8,350 bases of DNA, taken from NCBI GenBank assembly GCA_018065815.1, contig JAGHSP010000139.1, positions 1 to 8,350 on the forward strand. Direction: 5' to 3'. This document shows positions 1 through 4,725 of the stretch, piece by piece. This DNA is from Candidatus Sodaliphilus limicaballi. Its GTDB lineage: Bacteria > Bacteroidota > Bacteroidia > Bacteroidales > Muribaculaceae. Numbering within the stretch: the stretch's first letter is position 1; every line of letters begins with the position of its first letter. The notes below the pieces were generated by a model. It was not told where the DNA came from, did no database searches, and saw nothing but the letters and a program-made list of their open reading frames with translations. Both the position numbers and the translations under genes were made by a program.

Positions 1-78
1 ACGGATAAAGATGGTCCGTGGGTAGATGTCACCAAGCTCAAGTACATTGAGGAACTAACCAATACTCTTTATGTATAG
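1..78 (+). CDS. C-terminal end of a plus-strand gene (partial, unrecognised)
   Basis: Frame 1 is open from the first base of the window to a TAG at 76-78 and gives 25 residues ending IEELTNTLYV. The composition is protein-like (DGPWVDVTKLKYIEEL), but the piece is too short to assign a family. If real, the gene begins to the left of the window and converges on the GH30 gene, whose stop lies 35 bases further on. No hairpin with a U-run is visible in the 35-base gap, so neither gene has an obvious intrinsic terminator here. A chance open frame of 25 codons cannot be excluded. Confidence 0.5.
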   Translation, partial: TDKDGPWVDVTKLKYIEELTNTLYV

Positions 79-113
79 GGTTTAAAATACGCGATTCTTT
101 AATTGATTTATTA

Positions 114-1883
114 TCAGTTCAAGATGATGTTGAGCAGAGCGTTGACGTCGGTAATATCTACGGTGCCATCGTTGTTCACGTCGGCACGGTTGTCATACTT
201 GCTCGCATCGGCGTTGCCCAGAAGGATATTAACAACTGTGTTCACATCGGTGATATCCACGCTTCCGTCTCCGTTCACGTCACCATGTTCAAACATTTCA
301 GGAGCATCGAGCGTGATGGTGGTGATAGAACGTGCGCTCAATTTCACTGCGTCGCCGGTGAAGTTGGGGTCGAGAGTGAGTTCGCGGCGCAGGCGGTGTC
401 CCTTGTCGGTCACATACTTGTTGATAGTGTATCCGTTGAGGTCACGTCCGTTGGCTGCCAGTGTGATAGTGCGCTCGTCGGTGCCAGTGTTGACAATCAC
501 CATGACGAGTTGCTTGCCGTCGGGAGAGACATAACTAGATCCCAGCAGGCCGTTGATCTCGTCGGCACCGGTCATGTCCACGCGCTGGTAACCGGGGCGG
601 ATGAAGAGGCTGAAGTTGCCCAGAGCCCACAGGCTCATGTCGTCGGTCACCGAGCCGCCCTTGGTGAGGTCGCCGTAGCTCTCGGTTCCGGTGTCGCCGC
701 TAGCGTTGACGCGGATCAGGTAGAAGCGGTTCTTGTGTCCCCATTGCTCCTGGGCAAGTGCTGTCCAGTAGCTCCAAGAAGACACGTTGGCATACACGAG
801 GTCGCACTGGATGACCTTGGCCATGAACAGGGCTATGTCGGTGTGAGTGGCTGCATCGTAGCCGCCCTCGGGGAAACCCGTCTTGCTCGAGGGAGCGGTA
901 TCGAGCAGACTCCACTCGGTCTGCCATATCTTGAGGTTGCGGTTTTGGGCTGCACTCCATGCCGATGTGCGTGAGTTCTGCAGCTCGTAGTTGGTGCCGA
1001 ATGTCCAGTAACTGTGTGCTGCCGCGATGGGAGCCACAGATGGCAAGTTGCCCACGTAGTTGCTCTGGCTGCTGTTCCAGAACGCGTTGATTTGATTCTC
1101 GGCAAAGATAGAGTAGAGCGTGGTGTAAGATACAGCCTCTGGAATGAGGATCTTGCTGCTCAAGTTGCGTGAGGCGATGGAGTTGTCAAGTTCCTTCACG
1201 AGTTTGCTGATAGTCTTGTTGGTCCAGTGCGATCCTTCCTGGCTGTTGTCCTGCCAGTCCCACGACGGCTCGTTCACGGGCGAGATGTGGGTCACGTTGT
1301 ACCCTTCGTCCATGAAATGCTTGGCTGTGGTGGCGAGGAACTCGGCGAAGTCGTCGTAGCAGTCATCCTTGAGATTGGCGTCGCCGGTTGACTTGTCGCA
1401 GTGTGCGATGCCGTTCTTGGTGAAATATACGGGTGCCGAGTTAGAGAACAGCACAAAGTCGTTCACTCCATATTCTTTAGCCTTCTGCATGAGGTATTGC
1501 TGCCCCGGACAGCGGTTCCAGTCATAGGATCCGTCGGCCTGCAAGAAGCAGTCGGCACGCTTGACAGCCTCGTCGATGCCACTGGCGTCGCCTTGAGCAG
1601 CGCTGCCGGCACCCAGGTTCACGCGCCAAGACGACAGGCCGATGCCAGTGGGGTTGCCATTGGCATCCATGCGGGTGCTGAACAGCCACTTCGCCACCTT
1701 CTCACGGTTAGTGGTGCTGAAGTAGCGGCCCACAAACTCGCCGCTCCAGCAATCGCTAGCGGCAAAATTATCTATAGTTTGGTATTTTACACTCTCGTTG
1801 AGGGTGATAGCAGTCTGGGCACTGCCCACGGCCGCGCTGCAAGCCACAGCTGCAGCAAGTATGCTCTTGATAGTCTTTTCCAT
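114..1883 (-). CDS. Secreted glycoside hydrolase family 30 (O-glycosyl hydrolase) with C-terminal dockerin-like module
   Basis: The protein has 589 residues and should be a retaining glycosidase that cleaves a polysaccharide or glycan outside the cytoplasm. Residues 1-22 look like a Sec signal peptide: K3 and K6, a short Ala-rich core, and a likely cut after GSA. C15 could suggest a lipoprotein, but the lipobox is weak (AVAC). The catalytic (beta/alpha)8 barrel starts with YQTIDNFAASDCWSG (34-48). HISPVNEPSWDW (199-210) holds the expected acid/base E205, and IWQTEWSLLD (319-328) the expected nucleophile E323; these are the two GH30 glutamates. A beta-rich domain follows to about residue 527 (FSLFIRPGYQRVD onward), as is usual for GH30. 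Residues 535-589 are two dockerin-like calcium-binding repeats (DVNGDGSVDITDV and DVNNDGTVDITDV). The start is firm: the codon frame has a TAA four codons upstream and the next Met is M72. The GH30 subfamily and substrate (xylan, beta-1,6-galactan or beta-1,6-glucan among others) cannot be decided by reading. The gene appears monocistronic. Confidence 0.95.
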   Translation of the reverse strand: MEKTIKSILAAAVACSAAVGSAQTAITLNESVKYQTIDNFAASDCWSGEFVGRYFSTTNREKVAKWLFSTRMDANGNPTGIGLSSWRVNLGAGSAAQGDASGIDEAVKRADCFLQADGSYDWNRCPGQQYLMQKAKEYGVNDFVLFSNSAPVYFTKNGIAHCDKSTGDANLKDDCYDDFAEFLATTAKHFMDEGYNVTHISPVNEPSWDWQDNSQEGSHWTNKTISKLVKELDNSIASRNLSSKILIPEAVSYTTLYSIFAENQINAFWNSSQSNYVGNLPSVAPIAAAHSYWTFGTNYELQNSRTSAWSAAQNRNLKIWQTEWSLLDTAPSSKTGFPEGGYDAATHTDIALFMAKVIQCDLVYANVSSWSYWTALAQEQWGHKNRFYLIRVNASGDTGTESYGDLTKGGSVTDDMSLWALGNFSLFIRPGYQRVDMTGADEINGLLGSSYVSPDGKQLVMVIVNTGTDERTITLAANGRDLNGYTINKYVTDKGHRLRRELTLDPNFTGDAVKLSARSITTITLDAPEMFEHGDVNGDGSVDITDVNTVVNILLGNADASKYDNRADVNNDGTVDITDVNALLNIILN

Positions 1884-1887
1884 GTCG

Positions 1888-1895
1888 CAAAGTTA
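1888..1895 (-). promoter_or_regulatory. Bacteroidota -7 promoter box of the GH30 gene
   Basis: On the minus strand this reads TAACTTTG, an exact match to the Bacteroidota -7 consensus TAnnTTTG. Only four bases (CGAC) separate it from the ATG at 1883, so the expected transcription start falls at or within a few bases of the start codon. The surrounding ACTAACTTTGCRACAT is shared with the nfnA promoter. No TTTG is found 19-21 bases upstream, so the -33 element is weak or absent, which suggests dependence on an activator. This is inferred from motif and position only. Confidence 0.55.
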
Positions 1896-1915
1896 GTGAA
1901 TTGATTTTATAATAT

Positions 1916-1961
1916 AATGTGTAAATGTAGCAAAAAATATATAAAATGTAGTGGAATGTGG
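1916..1961 (-). repeat. Cluster of AATGT motifs upstream of the GH30 promoter (possible activator sites)
   Basis: Read on the plus strand, AATGTGT (1916), AATGTAG (1924), AATGTAG (1945) and AATGTGG (1955) occur within 46 bases. Two of them extend to identical AAATGTAG octamers at 1923-1930 and 1944-1951, 21 bp apart, or two helical turns. They lie about 35-80 bases upstream of the predicted GH30 transcription start, where a transcription activator would bind. The stretch is AT-rich, so chance recurrence is possible. Confidence 0.3.
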
Positions 1962-1992
1962 TTCTTCTCAAGGGGGGGGAAGGGCAGTGTCT

Positions 1993-2004
1993 GAGGCATG
2001 CCTC
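1993..2004. promoter_or_regulatory. Perfect 12-bp palindrome GAGGCATGCCTC
   Basis: The dyad is exact and has no unpaired centre, so it resembles a binding site for a dimeric protein more than an RNA hairpin. It lies about 110 bases upstream of the GH30 start. No regulator gene is in the window, and a role as operator is speculative. Confidence 0.2.
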
Positions 2005-2050
2005 GGAGTACTAGATGCCACCGTTGCAGGAAAATGCGGGTACACCCGAC

Positions 2051-2123
2051 GGAAAACCGCCGGGCACGGTGGCTACATGGATGGTGGGTGCAATGTTGTG
2101 GAAAACCGCCGGGCACGGTGGCT
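2051..2123. repeat. Two copies of a 24-bp direct repeat, 49-bp period
   Basis: Identical 24-bp copies occupy 2051-2074 and 2100-2123; the shared core is AACCGCCGGGCACGGTGG. The flanking bases differ at once on both sides. Each copy contains a near-palindrome (CCACCG-TGCC-CGGCGG on the minus strand, one mismatch) that could fold into a small hairpin. GCACGGTGG of either copy can also pair, with one bulge, with CCACCGTTGC at 2018-2027. The repeat resembles a short extragenic palindromic element; its identity and genome copy number cannot be judged from one locus. Confidence 0.6.
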
Positions 2124-2141
2124 TGGTGTTGAAATGGAAGA

Positions 2142-2177
2142 GGGCTGTGCCATACTGTTTTAGTTATGGCACAACCC
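2142..2177 (-). terminator. Hairpin downstream of nfnB (possible terminator)
   Basis: TGTGCCATA at 2146-2154 pairs perfectly with TATGGCACA at 2165-2173. Three further G-C pairs follow after a single mismatch, and the loop is 10 bases. It begins 22 bases after the nfnB stop codon in the direction of transcription. The sequence after the stem on the minus strand is TCTTCCATTTC, pyrimidine-rich but without a clean U-run. It may be a weak intrinsic terminator or a 3'-end-stabilising hairpin. Confidence 0.45.
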
Positions 2178-2199
2178 CCATTGTTGGTTGTTGAGTTTG

Positions 2200-3654
2200 T
2201 TATTTGCTGAGTTGCTCGTGCATGTTGAGGGCGGCGCGGCGGCCGTCGCCCATGGCTAGGATGACTGTGGCTCCGCCTCGCACGATGTCGCCACCGGCGT
2301 AGAGGTCGCTCACGCTTGACTGCATGGTCTCTTCGTTGACCACGATGGTGTTGCGCTTGCTCACTTCGAGTCCGTCGATTGAACGAGGAACGAGCTGGTT
2401 GGGCGATACGCCCACGGCAACGATTACTACGTCAACGGGGATGTCTTCGATTGCTCCTTCAACGGGGACCGGAGAACGACGTCCTGAAGCGTCGGGCTCG
2501 CCCAGTTCCATGCGCTGGACGCGCATTGTGGTGACACGTCCCTTGTCGTCGCCCAGATACTCGATGGGGTTGTGCAATGTCATGAACTCGACTCCTTCTT
2601 CCTTGGCGTGTCCGATTTCCTCGCGGCGTGCGGGCATTTCGTCTTCACCGCGGCGGTAAACGAGTACCACTCGCTCTGCTCCCATGCGCAGTGCTGTGCG
2701 TGTGGAGTCCATAGCGGTGTTACCTCCACCGACAACGGCGATGGTCTTGCCTTTGAGCACTGGTGTGTCGCCTCCGCGTCCTGCTTTCATGAGGTTGATG
2801 CGGGTGAGGTATTCGTTGGACGACATGACGCCGTTGAGCTGCTCGCCCGGTATGTTCATGAAGCGTGGGAATCCTGCTCCTGAGCCCACGAATACGCCTT
2901 TGAATCCCATCTCGTGCAGGTCGTCGTAGGTGAGGGTGCGTCCCACGAGCACGTTTTTCTCAAACTTCACTCCCAGCTTGCGCAGACCGTCGATCTCGAA
3001 GTCCACGATGTCGTTGGGCAAGCGGAACTCGGGGATGCCATACTTGAGCACTCCGCCTATCTCGTGCAGGGCCTCAAACACGGTGACGTCATATCCACGC
3101 TTTGCCATGTCGCCTGCAAATGAGAGTCCTGACGGTCCGCTGCCGATAACAGCGACTTTGATGCCGTTTTTCTCGACCTGCGGTGTTGCCTGTGCATTGC
3201 CCTCGGTGCGCAGCCAGTCGGCGGTGAATCGCTCCAGGTAGCCGATTGCAACGGCCTGGTGTTTCATTTTGAGGTGTATGCACTTGCTCTCGCACTGTTT
3301 CTCTTGCGGGCACACGCGTCCGCACACGGCGGGAAGAGAGCTTGTCTGCTTGATTGTAGCGGCTGCTTCCTCGAAGTTACCGCGCTCGATGTTCTTGATG
3401 AAGCCTGGTATGTTGATGTTGACGGGGCATCCGGTGACACACTGCGGGTTGTTGCAGTCGAGGCATCGCTGTGCCTCGCGCATGGCTTGTTCCTTGCTGA
3501 TGCCCTGGTTCACTTCCTCGTTGCAAGTGATGCGGTAAGCGGGGTCGAGTTGTGGCATTTCCACGCGCTCAATGGCAGTGCGCTCTTTGGGCGACATGGT
3601 GGCGCGCAAGTCGATGCGCCATTGCTCATTGCGAGCTTCGTTTATATCGTTCAT
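2200..3654 (-). CDS. nfnB: NfnB/GltD-like NADPH-binding flavoprotein, large subunit of NADH-dependent ferredoxin:NADP+ oxidoreductase
   Basis: The protein has 484 residues and fits the NfnB/GltD family. In NfnAB this subunit carries the bifurcating FAD and two [4Fe-4S] clusters and exchanges electrons with NADPH and ferredoxin in the cytoplasm. The N-terminal Fe-S domain has C64-x2-C67-x4-C72-x3-C76 and C111-x3-C115-x5-C121-x3-C125. The E118 region is of note because NfnB structures show one cluster with a Glu ligand. GSGPSG (171-176) is the FAD Rossmann motif, GGGNTA (309-314) the NADP(H) one, and residues 450-482 (LYAGGDIVRGGATV) close the FAD site. Automated annotation often names this protein NADPH-dependent glutamate synthase, gltA or gltD. 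The PyrK-like gene just upstream argues for Nfn, and no gltB-type large subunit is nearby. No promoter or Shine-Dalgarno is seen in front of it (leader AAAGAACATCACT), so it is probably co-transcribed with nfnA. Sulfide dehydrogenase (SudA) is an alternative with the same fold. Confidence 0.93.
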   Translation of the reverse strand: MNDINEARNEQWRIDLRATMSPKERTAIERVEMPQLDPAYRITCNEEVNQGISKEQAMREAQRCLDCNNPQCVTGCPVNINIPGFIKNIERGNFEEAAATIKQTSSLPAVCGRVCPQEKQCESKCIHLKMKHQAVAIGYLERFTADWLRTEGNAQATPQVEKNGIKVAVIGSGPSGLSFAGDMAKRGYDVTVFEALHEIGGVLKYGIPEFRLPNDIVDFEIDGLRKLGVKFEKNVLVGRTLTYDDLHEMGFKGVFVGSGAGFPRFMNIPGEQLNGVMSSNEYLTRINLMKAGRGGDTPVLKGKTIAVVGGGNTAMDSTRTALRMGAERVVLVYRRGEDEMPARREEIGHAKEEGVEFMTLHNPIEYLGDDKGRVTTMRVQRMELGEPDASGRRSPVPVEGAIEDIPVDVVIVAVGVSPNQLVPRSIDGLEVSKRNTIVVNEETMQSSVSDLYAGGDIVRGGATVILAMGDGRRAALNMHEQLSK

Positions 3655-3680
3655 AGTGATGTTCTTTTTTATAAGTTTTT

Positions 3681-3734
3681 ATGGGTTATATAGGCTACAT
3701 AGGCCAGATGGGCTACATAGGCTATATATATAGG
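3681..3734. repeat. 9-bp tandem repeat inside the nfnA-nfnB spacer
   Basis: Five consecutive 9-bp units fit the pattern ATRGGYYAY or close to it: ATGGGTTAT, ATAGGCTAC, ATAGGCCAG, ATGGGCTAC and ATAGGCTAT. A degenerate sixth unit, ATATATAGG, follows. GGCTACATAGGC recurs exactly at 3693-3704 and 3711-3722, and CTATATATATAG (3722-3733) is palindromic. The array fills most of the 89-base gap between the nfnA stop and the nfnB start. It would be transcribed with the operon; in the plus strand it translates only as a short GYI-type repeat with no gene behind it. Copy number may vary between strains. Confidence 0.8.
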
Positions 3735-3743
3735 GTGGTGGTT

Positions 3744-4523
3744 TTAATAGCTTTTGAGGCGCATCATGAGTTCGTCGAAGTCGATCTGGTGAGCGTCGAA
3801 CTCGGGTCCCTCCACGCACACGAAGCGTGGCTTTCCGCCCACGGTGACGCGGCAAGCGCCGCACATTCCTGTGCCGTCGACCATGATGGCGTTGAGCGAA
3901 GCCTCGGTGGGCACTTCATATTTCTTGGTGAGCAGAGAAACGAATTTCATCATGATGGGAGGGCCGATGGTGATGCAGCGGTCCACCTTCTCGCGTTGTA
4001 TAACTTCCTCGACTCCTGCGGTGACAAGTCCTTGCTTGCCGTAGCTTCCGTCGTCGGTCATGATGATAACGTCGTCGCTAGATGCGCGCACTTCGTCCTC
4101 GAGGATGATGAGGTCCTTGCTGCGTCCTGCAAGCACGCTGACAACGCGGTTGCCGGCTTCTTTCATTGCGCGTATGATGGGGAGCAGAGGAGCAACGCCC
4201 ACACCGCCGCCGCAACACAGCACGGTGCCGTAGTTGTCAATCTTGGTGGCTTGCCCCAGGGGTCCTACAACGTCGTGCAGCTCGTCGCCGGGATTGAGCG
4301 AAGTGATCTTGCGGGTTGACTCGCCCACGGCTTGTATAACAAGGGTAATTGTACCGGCAACGGGGTCGCTGTCGGCAATGGTGAGAGGAATGCGTTCGCC
4401 GTCTTCACCGCAGCGAACAATGACAAAGTGGCCTGCGCGGCGTGCCTTGGCAATGAGAGGTGCTTCTACTACCAGTTTGGTCACGTTGGCCGAGAATTGT
4501 TCTTTGGCAACAATCTTGTTCAT
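3744..4523 (-). CDS. nfnA: NfnA/PyrK-like FAD and [2Fe-2S] subunit of NADH-dependent ferredoxin:NADP+ oxidoreductase
   Basis: The protein has 259 residues and belongs to the ferredoxin-NADP reductase-like group that includes PyrK and the sulfide dehydrogenase beta subunit. In NfnAB this small subunit binds NAD(H) and FAD and passes electrons through a [2Fe-2S] cluster to NfnB. The FAD-binding motif is RIPLT (44-48), the pyridine-nucleotide motif is CGGGVGVAPLLP (104-115), and TIGPPIMM (185-192) is the usual second nucleotide-site motif. The C-terminal cluster loop is DGTGMCGACR (216-225) plus C236. C221, C224 and C236 are obvious ligands and D216 fits the Asp ligand reported for NfnA. DHOD electron-transfer subunit (PyrK) is the main alternative, but the adjacent GltD-like gene and lack of pyrD favour Nfn. 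The ATG lies about 30 bases after the predicted transcription start, with an AT-rich leader and no Shine-Dalgarno. The gene is first in the nfn operon, 89 bases before nfnB. Confidence 0.93.
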   Translation of the reverse strand: MNKIVAKEQFSANVTKLVVEAPLIAKARRAGHFVIVRCGEDGERIPLTIADSDPVAGTITLVIQAVGESTRKITSLNPGDELHDVVGPLGQATKIDNYGTVLCCGGGVGVAPLLPIIRAMKEAGNRVVSVLAGRSKDLIILEDEVRASSDDVIIMTDDGSYGKQGLVTAGVEEVIQREKVDRCITIGPPIMMKFVSLLTKKYEVPTEASLNAIMVDGTGMCGACRVTVGGKPRFVCVEGPEFDAHQIDFDELMMRLKSY

Positions 4524-4558
4524 AGTCTATATAGTTTATAAGATTTATTTCTATGTTG

Positions 4559-4590
4559 CAAAGTTAGTAATTATAAATAATCGGGGCAAA
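4559..4590 (-). promoter_or_regulatory. Bacteroidota-type promoter of the nfnAB operon
   Basis: On the minus strand TTTG (4590-4587) is followed by exactly 20 bases and then TAACTTTG (4566-4559). This matches the Bacteroidota housekeeping promoter (-33 TTTG, -7 TAnnTTTG, spacer about 19-21). The transcription start is expected near 4552-4555, giving a leader of roughly 30 bases before the nfnA ATG at 4523. The -33 box is only one base from the foot of the upstream terminator hairpin. Confidence 0.8.
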
Positions 4591-4591
4591 G

Positions 4592-4620
4592 AAAAAAGCG
4601 AGTTTTTTCTCGCTTTTTTT
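4592..4620. terminator. Intrinsic terminator after the ABC exporter operon
   Basis: AAAAAAGCGAG (4592-4602) and CTCGCTTTTTT (4609-4619) form a perfect 11-bp inverted repeat around a T6 loop. On the minus strand the GC stem is followed by a run of Ts, so it should end transcripts of the exporter genes, whose last stop is at 4726, about 106 bases earlier. The arrangement is symmetrical and could work on both strands, but no plus-strand gene precedes it. The 105 bases between stop and hairpin contain no recognisable gene or element. Confidence 0.88.
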
Positions 4621-4725
4621 GGGTGTTGCCGGGTTTGTGGCCATTTGTTAAGGTGGGTTCTATTAATTCAGGGATAAAGTTCTTAATTATTTCGGTCGCT
4701 TTTGAGTCTGTTTTGGTATCTCCAC

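Larger units (their letters stand above)
1884..2199. other. 316-base intergenic region between nfnB and the GH30 gene
   Basis: No convincing gene lies here; the open frames of about 70 codons on either strand read through repeats and have no recognisable protein character. From the nfnB side it holds a hairpin (2142-2177), two copies of a 24-bp repeat (2051-2123), a 12-bp palindrome (1993-2004) and a G8 tract (1972-1979). A set of AATGT motifs (1916-1961) and a promoter -7 box (1888-1895) lie next to the GH30 start. The half next to nfnB is GC-rich and the half next to the GH30 gene is AT-rich, with a sharp change near 1960. Confidence 0.8.

Noticed and set aside
285..974. 229-codon plus-strand frame opposite the GH30 gene
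   Set aside because: It is antisense to conserved GH30 and dockerin coding sequence and has no start signals; treated as a shadow.
1881..1930. Lipoprotein reading of the GH30 N-terminus (C15)
   Set aside because: AVAC is a poor lipobox, the hydrophobic stretch before it is short, and no acidic surface-export signal follows the Cys; cleavage after A22 is more likely, although not certain.
2018..2123. CRISPR-like or riboswitch interpretation of the 24-bp repeats
   Set aside because: There are only two copies with one 25-bp spacer and no cas genes, and the repeats lie upstream of the predicted GH30 transcription start, so a riboswitch for that gene is unlikely.
1951..2163. 70-codon plus-strand open frame in the spacer (and a 69-codon minus-strand frame at 1907-2116)
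   Set aside because: Both run through the 24-bp repeats or the G8 tract, have no ribosome site, and give Gly/Arg- or His/Pro-rich sequence without protein-like character.
3681..4319. 212-codon plus-strand frame opening with a MGYIGYIGQ repeat
   Set aside because: The start is the translated 9-bp tandem repeat and the rest is antisense to nfnA; the codon pattern clearly fits the minus-strand gene.
4568..4648. 26-codon minus-strand frame (MATNPATPKK...) between the exporter operon and nfnA
   Set aside because: It reads straight through the terminator hairpin and into the nfnA promoter, so its Lys and Phe runs are explained by those elements.
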